Source: Mesocentrotus franciscanus
Lineage: Eukaryota > Echinodermata > Echinoidea > Camarodonta > Strongylocentrotidae
Length of the DNA stretch: 64,000 bases
Direction: 5' to 3'
NCBI GenBank assembly: GCA_037976565.1
Contig: CP137675.1
Coordinates: forward strand, 16,726,992-16,790,991
Shown: positions 11,203 to 22,654 of the stretch, piece after piece
Position numbering within the stretch: the stretch's first letter is position 1
Layout: every line of letters begins with the position of its first letter
Position numbers and translations under genes: made by a program
The notes under the pieces: generated by a model
The model's database searches: none
What the model was told of the DNA's origin: nothing
Seen by the model: the letters and a program-made list of their open reading frames with translations, nothing else

Positions 11203-12090
11203 TGATGTTCTCACACAGGACAATTCTAAATTTGCAGGAAAACAAAAGTGTACAAGAAATTTATTAAAATAGTAGATTGGAAAAAGTAACCATGCACATT
11301 CACAGATTCACAGAAAACAATATGAGAGGCATTTTGAAGATAAAATTCTCAGTCAAATCATATTTTGGGGTAAAACAGAAACATTGAGGATTTCTACATA
11401 ATACATATGATATGAAATGCTGCTTTTAGAAAACAATTATCAAACTTCATTTATCCATGCATTGTACAGCAGATTTTTGTGTGTGTGGTGATTGCAGAAA
11501 GCTGAATGTCTTATTATGGTGTTGTATTTTGTTTTACATGTAGTGCAAGGTTATTTAATCGTATCACCAATCACTTAGCATCATTCATAGTAGAAATGTC
11601 ATAGCCAGTGGTTTGTGAAGGTGCTGTAGTCAAATGGTTTTTAAACACTCAATTGAAGATGTGAAGCTCATCAGGTCAAGCCCTGGCACAGCACTATAAT
11701 GTCTTTGGAAATACATTAATCTACATTGTCCACTTTCTACCAGGAAGGAATTCATTGAATGCTGGGAGTACTAAAATCAGGAACCTTGCTTGAGAAGTTG
11801 AGCCAGAGTAATATTTGGAGCATATTTAGCACCTTGCACCTTGCATGGTAGATTCATACCTGTATACAAAGACTGCATTAGGGGGACACACAAAGCGGTC
11901 TTTGTAGGCAGGTGACCTATACATATGTAGTAAGTACTAAGTACACTTACAATGTACTTTAACACATGTTTAAACTTTGAAGTCAAAACAAAATCATCAA
12001 GGGGAACCAACAAAATATGGTCTCTGTAGACAGGTAGTCTTTCTATATTAAAAGCAGGTTTGACTGTACTATGATTATAGACATTATATT
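11203..12090. other. 5' flank of right TRIM copy
   Basis: Near-identical to 2204-3090, with the same acceptor-like tract before the ATG on the minus strand. Nothing else was recognised. Confidence 0.4.
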
Positions 12091-14344
12091 CAGGCGCGGA
12101 TCCAGGATTTCTTAGGGGGGGGCCCAAATTTGAAATTATGTGAGCCAAATTTTTTTGGGGGCAGGCAAATAATCCGCATCACCACACTCTTTAATACATG
12201 ATGCAGGCCCTGCTAACGTTTTCAAAGTGGGTGGGGAGGCTAAAGTATTTACGATCAGGTAGAGCGTAGCGTAAATTGGCGTGAGGTCTAGGGGCAAAGC
12301 CCGGCGGGAGTCACGGGTGGAGCCCCGAGGCTCAGGGTATGGGCATTTAATTACGGTCAGATGAGCATATTTTGATACCTTATTCATGACACTGTCAGGA
12401 CACTAATTGGCATGGGGTCAAAGGCTGAGCCCCTGAAACTCAGGGATTCGAGGCATTTATGACGGTCAGATAAGCATTCAGGGGCCCGCCTTAGGCCCCC
12501 TCTGGCCCTGGTGGGGTTGAGGGGCGGAGCCCGGAAGCTCAGGGGTTTGGTAGGGCTGCGAGTAGGAGAATACTCGAATACTCGCACTGTTGACAGCTAC
12601 TCGGTATGATTTTCGTACTCGAATACTCGGCCGCCATTTTTATTTATTTTTTTTTTGGGGCTATTTTTCAGTGGTTTTACAACCATCTCTGTGTCTCAAC
12701 ATAATGCGAATAAAGAATACTATTTTAAGCTAACCTACCTTCCTAATTTGAAGGGAAGAGATTTAATAAAAAGTGTTGATTTATTACGCAGGAGATCTTT
12801 TTAGAGCAAGGTAGCTAGGCCTCCAAAGCGCTGACATAATTCCCTTCGGTAACAATGGCTGCGAGTCCAAAGTCCGCTTTGCAACATAATCCTTTTCTTC
12901 GGTGACAATGTCTGCCCTAGTCCAAAGTCCGCATTGCGACATAATCATTTTCTTCGCACTAACAATGGCTGCACGAGTCCAAAGTCCGCACTGCGACATA
13001 ATCCTTTTCTTCGGTGATTGACAGGGGCGCGCAAGTCCAAAGTCCACATTCCGACATAATCCTTTTCTTCGGTGACATACTTTTTTCTGTCGAAACACGC
13101 TGATAGATTCTAGATCTAGACTAGATCTAGACTAGATCTATTTGTATTATTTTTATCGGAGCGTCGGCTTCAAAAAAACAGTCGGGACTGTACCGAATCA
13201 GGCTTATTTGTGTGAGTAAAATCACCAAAATAAAGGCTAGCTAGGTATTAAGTTTTATTTTTAAATATAAAAAAAAAAAAAACATGGCGTCCGAGTATTC
13301 GGTATTCGCGGGCAAGACTGGGAGTGTACTCAAGTACCTCATTACGGTTATGCACAGCCTTAGTTTAAGGCATTACATTACCGTCAGATGAGCATCCAGG
13401 GGCCCGCCTTAGGGCCCTAGGTGGAATCCGGGGGGCAAAGCCCCCGGAAGCTCAGGAGTTTTAGGCATTTAATCACGGTCAGCTGAGCATATTTTGATAC
13501 CTCATTATTTAGTGACACTGGCAAGTCACTATTCGATCTTTGATCTTTCTTTGTCTTTTCTTTCTATTTCTCTTTAAATTCCTTTTCGAAAAAGTGGAAG
13601 GGGATCGAAGCCCCGAGCCGCCGATACCGCTGGCCCTGACATGACTGTAGGCCTCTAAATAAGCATATTACTTGCCTGACTGTAAATTTAGGAATTTGTC
13701 ATTTTCCAACAACCGCATAAAAAAGTATAATTTACTTAAAAGTGAGGAAAATCTCGGAAAATAATGTCATTTCAGCAATTTTTAAATTTGTAAATCACTG
13801 GTATCTAATTAAAAATAAACCATGTTTGAATTATATTGGGGGGCAGGCGCCTGCAGGGTTGGGGGTTAAACCCCTCAACTTTTGTAAGTGTAAAAAAGGG
13901 TGCAAACAGAAAAGTAAAAAAGTGCTCTTTACCCCCCACTGAGCGAAATATCGGTAGACCCGATTTGCAAATTTGTGGGAAAAAAATTAGTGCCCACTCT
14001 CACTCCCCACTGATCGATATATCGGTCAGCCCGATTTTCAAATTTTCCAGAAAAAAAAAATATATTAGCGCTCACTACCAAATTGCAACTGATAACCCCC
14101 TTCTTTTCTTTTCTTCTTCCTCTTTTTTTCCTTCCCTTTGTCTCCTCTAATCCTTTTTCTGTCCCTTTCCTTCCTTCTCTCTTATTTTTTTGATGGGGGG
14201 GGGGGAGGGAGGGAGGTAGGTAACAGTCCTTCTTTCCCCATTTCTTTTCTTCGTCCTCTTCTTTCTTTCCCTTCTTTCCTTTTCTCTCTCTCTCTTTTTT
14301 TTTGGGGCCAAGGCCTGCCGGCCTCCACCCTGGATCCGCGCCTG
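12091..14344. mobile_element. hAT-like non-autonomous element, right copy
   Basis: Same termini (CAGGCGCGGATCCAGG and its complement) and same insertion point as the element at 3091. It was therefore present before the duplication and is not an independent insertion. Several G/C runs are shorter than in the left copy. Confidence 0.75.
12551..13362. mobile_element. Nested hAT-like element, right copy
   Basis: Same nested insertion as in the left copy. The left flank reads GTTTGG here, so the GTTTAAGG target duplication has lost two bases on that side but is intact on the right. The four ~57-bp internal units are kept. Confidence 0.75.
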
Positions 14345-14499
14345 ACTATATTCAAGTTATTTATCGTACATTCTATCAGAAGCAGAGATGTATTGCCTGC
14401 AAGCGACAGAATAACTAAAAACTGGATCCTATGGTTCAGAACCTTACTCCATTATGTAGGCCTACCGATTGGGTGAGCCTTTTAATAACAATGTAAACG

Positions 14500-14851
14500 G
14501 TTTAAAAGAAGGCATGCAGAGCCTAGAGGCCAGAGAGCAACAACCAAAGACGTTTAAATATAATTACTAGACGGAAAGCAGCACGCGCGGAAACCATTAC
14601 ACGAATGGGATTAGGCTCCGCCTCTTGGATCATTTGAAGACGAAATAAGCACCCTAGGCGGCATTCTGATTGGATAAGACCCTAATGAATATGTATTTTT
14701 ATCGATAGTATCGGTTAAAAAATTCATTGACCTTTTTTTTGTCACTTCCATTTTGTTAATTATGCAGATTTTATGCACGACGCTATACTCGCAGTGTGCA
14801 GTGCTAGTGCCTCGCGCGCACAAAGTGAGAAGATTTAATTCACGGAGAATG
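14500..14851 (+). promoter_or_regulatory. Candidate promoter and first exon, right copy
   Basis: Same GC-box-like, ATTGG and CpG features as the left copy. It ends at the same donor, GAGAATGG|GTGAGTAA. Here the downstream exons and a polyadenylation signal are also present, so this copy could be a complete transcription unit. Confidence 0.45.
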
Positions 14852-15891
14852 GGTGAGTAATTGATTGAAATATGAGTAGATTAAGTGAATTTAGTCATTA
14901 ATTTTGAAAAAGCTGCAATAGTCTTCGTGATCTACGGTAATTTCTTTACATTTTGAGACAGTTCTAACAGATTTTGGGCGAAAAGGCTAGGAAAATATTT
15001 CTCTTGAAATTGCACTTTGATTTTCATCGTCATGAAGTAGTTTGACTGCGGTTTGCCGTCATGTCACCCTAGTACTCCAGTTCGGGCCCGGGTTCCGGCA
15101 GGCCCACCCGGGGAATTTCTGCATCAAGATCAAACTTTCTAATCTGGTTTAATTCCAAATTTGATCGTCATCATGAATCTAATTCACCAATCATCAATTG
15201 AATTTAAATCTAGATTTAACGTTACACCTTAAAATAATCTATGAAGTATGATCTTTTTAATAATCCAAGTGGATTAATTCTTGTTAAATCTTTAGATCTA
15301 GATCTCTAGTAGATGTGGACTCTGTTGGCTTAATTACTCAATGCCATCCGTTCGCTCAGTTGCATCATCGGTGCGTGTCAACTTGAGACCAAACTTATCT
15401 GTGACCATTAATAATCAAACAACTCCATACCCTATTTCATTTACATGTATATGTAATCCTGGATTCTGGAACTTATTAATAAAATTTTTTTTTTAAAGTA
15501 GGATTTGTTTATTTTCTCACTGTTTAGATTTTGTGTGGGTCCAGCGTGCTTGTCAAGTTGTCATGACATAGTCTAACTCATAAATCATATGACATAGACT
15601 ATTACAGATTTTTTTCCTCCAAATTGTACAGTTCATGTTGATAAATCTACTACTTGAACTTGTAGGCCATAGAAAGCACTGTTTGAGGCACAAGTTAAAT
15701 CTTCCATTTAGTTCTACTTTGAACTGTGGTTCATTAAATAGAAATGTTGATTTCCACACCATATTATTAAAATCAAGTCCAACCATGACATCAAAAATAG
15801 CTATTATGCTAGATCTATTTTATTTTGTTAAGGACAAAGGGACGCCTTGATTGTCATATTGATTTTTTTCTTCCCCTTTTTGTTCCAACAG
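14852..15891 (+). other. Candidate intron 1, right copy
   Basis: GTGAGTAA to GTTCCAACAG. The ORFs inside are short, differ between strands and show no protein-like features. Confidence 0.4.
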
Positions 15892-15982
15892 ATTGAAACT
15901 GAAGAGCTTGAAGGAGTTAACTGATGAGTAGACAATACAACATCTCTTATATTGGCAAGATGAAGCAGAAAGTCCCATGCAG
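15892..15982 (+). other. Candidate exon 2, right copy
   Basis: Flanked by TTTTTGTTCCAACAG and GCAG|GTAAAATT. Two readings are possible. From the ATG at 15924 the frame runs MSRQYNISYIG and meets a stop about eight codons into the next exon. From the ATG near its 3' end the frame stays open through exon 3 into exon 4 (about 67 codons). The same second frame is open 5' of that ATG back to a TAG, with protein-like composition (YWQDEAESP). Confidence 0.45.
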
Positions 15983-16187
15983 GTAAAATTTTCAGGATAT
16001 TTAGCACACAAATATTAAACGACCACCTATTAATTCAATATAAAGGAAATGGAACTAAGTTTAAGTTGCAAGCCTATATAGTGGAGGGTATATTTTATTC
16101 TAGTTCTGCACTTAGCATACAAATATTGATGTCTTTTCTTTCTGTATTTACAAAGGAAATTTGTCCTTACTTACAGGAGGTCCTGTG

Positions 16188-16423
16188 CAGGCGGATCCAG
16201 CCGCAAGGGAGGGCTAAAGGGCCCACGTGCGAAAATTTGAAAATCGTGCGGTCGATTTTCGCTTTTTGCGCCAGGGCATGAGCACAATTTTTTTTGGCAC
16301 GAAAAAATTTTCTACGGAAGGGTTAATTTTTTTCACACCACCCCTTGGGCGCCAGAGGCCCAACTTCTTTTTTTCAAAAAGGGTGCTTTTAGCTGTTTTT
16401 TTTCTGATTTCCCTGATCCACTG
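16188..16423. mobile_element. Small hAT-type MITE, right copy
   Basis: Same insertion and same GTCCTGTG duplication as at 7225, but 57 bases shorter. Its right terminus has lost three bases (GATCCACTG in place of GATCCGCCACTG). Losses are concentrated in G/C runs. Confidence 0.8.
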
Positions 16424-16658
16424 GTCCTGTGTGTAGAAGAGCCATATCTAATGCACATTCAAAGCACTACATGTAGGGTATACACAGGACCCCTCATTAT
16501 TCATTTTTTTCGTGAGGGTCCTTTCACTTCTTGAGCAATGAAGATGAAGTAGAACACAAAATGAGATTAATGAAAGTCTGTTTATAGGATGTATTATGGT
16601 TGATATGTATCCATTATCAGTTTTAATTGAAGTACCTACATTGTTTTCTCTCATGTAG

Positions 16659-16804
16659 GATGATGCTTCTCTACAGTGGATGATGAAGGCAAGCTGGTTT
16701 ACAAACTCGGGAAAGGAACAAAGAACAGATATTGACGGGATCAATCTAGAGATGAGGGCCTACTACACTTCATACGAGAAAGTCAAAAGTGTGCTAATAT
16801 ACAT
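16659..16804 (+). other. Candidate exon 3 (146 bp) with a fully open frame
   Basis: Bounded by CTCTCATGTAG and by the strong donor ATACAT|GTAAGTAC. The frame beginning at the first base is open throughout (DDASLQWMMKASWFTNSG, then YYTSYEKVKSV) and joins in frame to the last codons of exon 2 (SPMQ). A second frame (STVDDEGKLVYKLGKGTKNRY region) is interrupted by a TGA. I do not recognise the protein. The exon may belong to a short ORF or to a non-coding RNA. Confidence 0.45.
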
Positions 16805-17335
16805 GTAAGTACCCCAATAAACTATTGTGGAACACATGTCATGCAGAAATCATAGATCTGACAAAGATATTTTTCATTGTCCATTGACTTGTAAAAGAAT
16901 ACTTGACTGAATATCACAATTGTGATTTAGATTTAAAATAAAATGTCAATATAGATGAAATATAAGTCTACATTACGTATGTTTCACTAGCATTATTTCT
17001 GGTACATTCTCTGGTCCAAGTTGTTTGGTCATTTTATGTCCCATACTTAACCGCATATCATTCAATTATGAGCACGAGTTTACATTACAAGTACATTGTA
17101 TTACTTATTTCATACCTTGTCTGATCCAAGCTCCAGCAGGCCTATCGTCTTAATGGGATCATCAGAAATAGTCTAAGATGTGGTCAGTAACTAGTCTTGT
17201 AGGAAAAATAGTTTAGGTTTTCCCACTAGAACCCCAAGTGAATTTCAGTCCTTTCTTTTTCTGAGCAGGTATCAGGGTGTATGTTATTATTCATTGTTGA
17301 TTTTCTTATATCTTATTTCATTTTTCATTCAACAG
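16805..17335 (+). other. Candidate intron 3
   Basis: From GTAAGTAC to TTCAACAG. AT-rich, with nothing else recognisable. Confidence 0.4.
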
Positions 17336-17570
17336 ACTTGGGTTATCACTACAGCCCTTGCTTCTGAAAACTGGGCTACAACTTTAGTGATGAATGCAGA
17401 AGACATCTACATGGGACTACGTCTTAAAGATGCCACCCTCTAATATAATGAAAGAGGACAGTAGAGATAATGGGTTTGAACTTGAATATTTACATGATAT
17501 TTATTTATTATTTGTATTATATGTTTGTAGATTACCACATTCAATAAAGCTAATGAAGTTAATCATCTTG
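17336..17570 (+). other. Candidate terminal exon with polyadenylation signal
   Basis: Starts after the T-rich acceptor CATTTTTCATTCAACAG and contains AATAAA at 17543-17548 followed by a T/G-rich tract. With exon 3 in its open frame, translation ends 17 codons into this exon (LGLSLQPLLLKTGLQL). Another frame stays open for 34 codons but does not connect to the open frame of exon 3. Confidence 0.4.
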
Positions 17571-18881
17571 TCAACTTTCAAATAATTAAAGATAACTAAT
17601 TCTCAAAGAATAAACACTAAAATTCTAACAATGTCAACTACCATCTTATAGAATGAAACTGAGGACTGGGCAAAAGATTTGCCTTGAAATTTGAGTGATA
17701 AAGATCTATCAGTCGATATCAGAGATTGAATTAATCAATGATATTTTAATTATAATTATACATGTTTGAAATTCATTTACCTCTATGGATTTCTGTATTA
17801 GAAGATTTGTAGATTATTACATTATTGCTACTTTAAGTATTGTATGTAAGGTTTGAAAGTCAACCCTCTAAATGCATTAAATATGGAAAGACTGTCTTTT
17901 CATCACTTCATCATTGCCTTTCGTATCCAAACTAATGCTATATTTTAATAAAATCATGTTTTGATACTTCCTAACTTGAGAAAACGGGGAGGGGCTTGCT
18001 ATCCTCTTCCTGGTGCTGTTACTACATGGACCATGTAACGGGTTGCAAAAGTGTAAACAATATAATTATATGTTTATATTAGAAGGATTTAGAAAGTGAA
18101 AAAGTTTTGAATTATAGCATTAATGTTGCTAGAAGTAATGGCAGTGTTGATTGTTAAGGAGAGGGGGGATGGTTTATCCATTGAAATTAACGGTATACCA
18201 ATGTAAAATTAATACAAAAGAAAAACATTCTTAAAAATAAAAATTATACAGGAAATGGGCCTCCCAACAAAAACCCTAGTACCACTTCTGTTGTTGTTTT
18301 TTTTTTTTGGGGGCTGGCAACCCAATTCAAAATTTCCAGTGTTAAATTCAATTGTCTTTAAAACAAAATTATGTCAAGATGTTGAAATTAAACAATGTTT
18401 CACTTTCCTTTTTTCAAGTTAGAAAATTTGAATAAAATGATTAACATACTTTCCGGTCTCTCTGGTCTCTACATTTAAAATGTTCTACTAGCAAAGCTCC
18501 TGCAAGGCTGTAAAAAGAGTGAAGGGAATCCAAGTGAAATGTGGACATTAATTGCAACAGGTTGTTCAGTCAAGAGAACAAACCTTTCAGAAGATAATTT
18601 TCGAAAGACAGAGAAAGAGAGAGAAAGGGAATCATTAAGGTACGATGAGAGTGAGTGGGGGGAAAATCCATCCACTGTGCCACATGATTTGGTTGCCTAA
18701 AATAAGGAAACTTAATACATCAGCATATTTAAAATGTATAATCATAGCCAGAGAATGTGTTGTTATATGGCTTTTAGCATGTTTGATTTAATAAAACAAA
18801 AACAGACCCATGTTTGATAGACTAAAATGGAATACGATCTAAACAGTAAGAAATATCAGTATTTCTTATTCAATGAAGTTA
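17571..18881. other. Intergenic, no gene seen
   Basis: AT-rich unique sequence with a poly-T run near 18298 followed by a short G run. Reading frames here are short and lack protein-like features. Confidence 0.5.
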
Positions 18882-19160
18882 AGGTCCACTCCCCGATATC
18901 GCGGTGCATCCTGGGTATGAGGGGTGGAGCTTAGCAAGCTTGAGATCTGTGAAAAATGGATGGTAATTATCATTTTTTGGTCAATAAAGAGATTTTTTAA
19001 AATCTTAGGCTGGAATATTAATTAATTAGAGGTGTACATGTACTCATGTTTGGAAAGGCTAAGTTAGTTGGGTCAGAGTCATAGAGATATATATAATAAG
19101 GCATTATATCTCTATGGTCAGAGTGGAACTTTAGGTCCACTCCCCGATGCATCCTGGGTA
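18882..19160. repeat. Direct repeat pair with central hairpin
   Basis: GGTCCACTCCCCGAT followed by GCATCCTGGGTA occurs at 18883-18917 and again at 19133-19159; the first copy has eight extra bases. Between them lies a hairpin around 19080-19117 with arms TAGAGATATA and TATCTCTA. The GGTCCACTCC word resembles the GGAGTGGAC flank of the TIR element in the A units, so this may be remnant repeat ends. Confidence 0.5.
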
Positions 19161-19530
19161 CACCAGCTGTTATGATTGTGATCGATAGTACAAGTTAAAG
19201 CGCGTACTTCACCTAACGGTGATCACATCAGAATAATCCACGCTGATTCGCTTAATCACTTGCGTCGCTAGAGCGCAGCATGATGAATAAATTACCCATA
19301 ATTCCGTACAGTAGGCGATTTGACCTCTCTAATTACGCTGATACGCGTATTGTCTTTTACCAAGTAGTAAACATCATTCCAGTACACTTTGGCGGGAGCA
19401 TCCTACAGAATGCATAATTCATAAGGGCTCATGAATTATGTATAGGGCTTATTTTGGCTTCTAATGGATCCGTACAAAATGGCGGGCCTTAGGGGCCTGG
19501 CAACAACAAAATAGCATCATTAATGTGACA
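19161..19530. promoter_or_regulatory. CpG-containing stretch with E2F-like and YY1-like words
   Basis: Contains TTTGGCGGGAG (19388-19398, E2F-like) and AAAATGGCGGG (19476-19486, YY1-like) and a small inverted repeat (ATAATTCAT/ATGAATTAT, about 19414-19440). No gene was found on either side, so this could be an orphan promoter or repeat-derived sequence. Confidence 0.2.
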
Positions 19531-20486
19531 GTACATGTAGATCATTCATCTAGGCCTATTCATTTAGACCCTCGATATCCCCTTGAGCAAAAGAATTTGA
19601 TAAAGCGATACGATACAGCGATACAGTACGCTGGTTTATTCTGAAGAAGAAAAAAATCTCCCTCCCAGATCCCAGCAGTTCCCCAAAGTTGACAGCTCTG
19701 TATATATATATACGTATTTATCTGCCCCCACCCCCACCATGAAAAAGAGCTTAGCTTAGTCTCATCCTCTTTCTCTCTCTCTCTCTCTCCATACTTTAAT
19801 ATTCCCTGAAATATATAGGGGGCCTAATATATTTTAATAAAACTAAAATAGTAAAAGTACTTTTGAGTCTGAAGTTCTGAACAAGAATTACACAGTATTT
19901 ACTATCGACTATAAACAGACGTATACTACTAATACTGTAATAGTCACACCAAGTCCAAGAATCTTTTCAATTTTTTAAAAATGAGTCAATACAATGAGGA
20001 GATTGCACACTGCTTTTTCAATGTTCTTCAATTACCGAGCCTAGCATTTTTGTAGCAATATGTCAAGTATACAACGCGCGCGCACGGCCACAGTCATCAA
20101 GCTACACAGCAAACATGCCGTCATCCTCCTTGCCTTGATGTGCCCCTATAACATAACACGAGGTGTACGTCTCCGCTAAAAGTTCTTTACCTATACAAGG
20201 CTATAGGCTAAAAGTTCATGCCCCGCATGATGTAGAGTCGACTATCTAGTTATACTTTCATACTTTTTTTAAAATATAATATATCTAGATCTAACTTACT
20301 TCTTAGTACATCCTATGACTTGTTCCTATCCTTTCAAAGCCTCTTTATGCTGTAACACTAACTTTAAAATTTGACTTAAATCGTAAATTGTAAATAGTTC
20401 GCACTTTCTGCAGACTTACCGTGATTGGAGTCGTGTCTATGGACTCTCGTACAATATGCTCGGCATGCCTAGCGCGTGCCTATATG
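19531..20486. other. Intergenic with CT and TA microsatellites
   Basis: A short (TA)n near 19700 and (CT)n near 19770-19790; otherwise unique, with no supportable gene. Confidence 0.5.
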
Positions 20487-20488
20487 TA

Positions 20489-22016
20489 TGGGCGGCCAAA
20501 GGGGTCAAAATTAACGTGACTTCAAACAAAGGACAGTCATAAACATTGTTTTGAACATAAGAGATAGATGCATGATGGTTTTCACTCGATTTACACCACT
20601 TACATTTCCCCCATATATTTTTTTATTTTTGGCATGATAAATTATTCGCATTTCATCACGAAAAGCTCCCGTTAAAGCTATACCCCACCACTATAACACA
20701 GGAACCAATGTAAATCAGGTGGGGTATCACCAAGGAGATGGTATCACGACCCCACTTTCGTTTCTCTCGTTAAAACTTGGACAGAGCCTTGCATGCAGCT
20801 CGATCTGCGTGCATGAGAGATGATGATATTGGATTGCAGCTGTACTCTTCATCATCTTACGTAATAGTGTAAACAAACTCTTACTGGGGCTCTGGCTGAA
20901 AGGAAATGAGTAGGAAATATATATTTTGCTTGTTTAAATATATTTTCATGTCCAAAAGTCACTCGTAATTTAGATGAAGACCAAAATGAAAGTTCGAACG
21001 AAGCAAAATGACCCAGGATTGGCGATATAACAACAATTTTAACTCTGAAAACTATCACTCTTTCTCCCACTTATCTCTCTCTCCCTCTCTTACCCCTTGA
21101 ATTAGGTCTCGGCAGGAGGGGGAGGGGGATTACATTGGACAGCGCTAGTGTTTACTTTAGGCTAAACGCTATCTCAGCTCTAGAAGTGTTGAAAGTCAAA
21201 TGGGGGTTCAATTTTAAACGAGTTCTCGTCATCTACCCAAATTTCGTTGAAATATCATCAAAAGGATATGAAGAAGTGAAAGTTCAATTTATTTCCTTTC
21301 ATTTGGTACCAAAATGAGGCAAAACCATTTTAAGGACGCTACATTACGATGACTTCAAATGAGTGATGCATGCACCGTAAACTCATTTGCGTATTCATAA
21401 CCATTCTGAATGTGCATACGGTCTACGCAGTACGTTCTCTGAGCGAGATTCACACACACTATATTACTGCGGACTGACTGCATGAGCCATAGACTGAGCC
21501 TACGAGGTAGTAGATTAATTAGAAAAACCTCGAGTACGCCCTCTGTTGTCCTCATATGTTCAGTTCGTTTCTCATCGTCCTTTGTTTGTTTCTGATCGTC
21601 CTTTGTTCGTTTGGCATAGACCTTTCATGATTCAAGGTTTGACGTCCGTATCTAATCGTCCTTTGGTCGTTTTTAATCGTCCTTTGTTTCTTATCGTCCT
21701 TTGTTTGTTTCCAATCGTCCTTTGTTTGTTTCTAATCGTCCTTTGTTTGTTTCTTATCGTCCTTTGTTTGTTTCCAATCGTCCTTTGTTTGTTTCTAATC
21801 GTCCTTTGTTTGTTTCTAATCGTCCTTCGTTTGTTTCTAATCGTCCCTTGTTTGTTTCTAATCGTCCTTCGTTTGTTTCTAAACGTCCTTTGTTCGTTTA
21901 ATGGCATGGACCTTACACCATTCTAAGTCTTTGTTTGTTTCGCTACGTTCTTTGTCTGTTTATGACTGTCCTTGTCTGTTTGAAGTCACGTTAATTTTGA
22001 CCCCTTTGGCCGCCCA
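20489..22016. mobile_element. TIR element (1.53 kb) flanked by TA
   Basis: About 58-bp terminal inverted repeats begin TGGGCGGCCAAAGGGGTCAA; the two arms differ by a few bases in an AAACAAAGGAC segment. TA dinucleotides sit immediately outside both ends, compatible with a TA target duplication (Tc1/mariner-like), although the termini are not typical of that group. No transposase is encoded. A 21-bp minisatellite lies against the right arm and shares the CAAACAAAGGAC core with the TIR. Confidence 0.7.
21563..21900. repeat. 21-bp minisatellite inside the TIR element
   Basis: Roughly fifteen units of AATCGTCCTTTGTTTGTTTC plus one base, about twelve of them contiguous from 21655. Because the unit is a multiple of three, several frames on both strands stay open as simple heptapeptide repeats (for example SNRPLFV). 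I regard these frames as by-products. Confidence 0.9.
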
Positions 22017-22068
22017 TACGAGCCAGCCCCGGCCGCGTTTATTTTTTCCGTACCACTAACGCGTCACA

Positions 22069-22654
22069 TTTGCCCGTTTAATTGGAATCGGGCGTCTTGA
22101 ATGGAGACCATCAACTCGATCATTCGCGACACGCGCTGTGGATGTGAAGATCGCACTCTGCTAACTTTGTACGAGTAGAGCCTACAGTAGAGCCTACAGT
22201 CTACAGTAGAGCCTATATTATGATGGATGTTAGTCGAACTTGAGGAGGAACCAGATAACTTAGGGGGCGAGGCAAGGCCTATTGCTAAATGACCTAACCT
22301 TAGAAGGACGATTGGAGCATCCAGCTATTCGGGTAAATTAATAATATTATTATTATACATATATGATTATGAACAACAGTTAGTTAGCTAGCCTAGATGA
22401 TCGAGTTACTGTCATACTGAGTTAGATCAATATTGACAGTGCACAGTGACAGTGAGCAGTGTGTGACTGACCATGGACTGACTGAGTTAAACTAGATCTA
22501 GGCCTAGATCTATATAGAGTATAACTATAAGTTGTTGTTAAACCGTAGCCCCAGCAATCAAGTACAACTATACTCTACAATTAAAGAGGACTGTACTCAA
22601 TGGAAGAAGAAGAACAGTTTAATAGACTTTACTAACAAACAAGCAAGGAATGAT
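22069..22654. other. Left interior of A1
   Basis: Contains three short direct repeats of TAGAGCCTACAG (22176-22212), runs of CAGTG words, and the perfect 18-bp palindrome AGATCTAGGCCTAGATCT at 22494-22511. No ORF was supported. The same order occurs in A2 and A3. Confidence 0.6.

Larger units (their letters stand above)
9004..16488. repeat. Right copy of the TRIM-containing segmental duplication
   Basis: Direct repeat of 1-7579, net about 94 bases shorter. Most of the loss is in G/C-rich hAT sequence (the small MITE is 236 against 293 bp, the large element 2254 against 2292 bp). Unlike the left copy it continues without a gap into the remaining exons of the plus-strand gene. Confidence 0.95.

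Noticed and set aside
16659..16804. A TGA-containing frame (VDDEGKLVYKLGKGTKNRY, then stop) as a possible selenoprotein exon
   Set aside because: No selenocysteine insertion element was seen, and another frame is open across the whole exon.
21546..21926. 126-codon hydrophobic frame (LIVLCLF repeats) and its companions
   Set aside because: It translates a 21-bp minisatellite inside a transposable element; several frames on both strands are open for the same reason.
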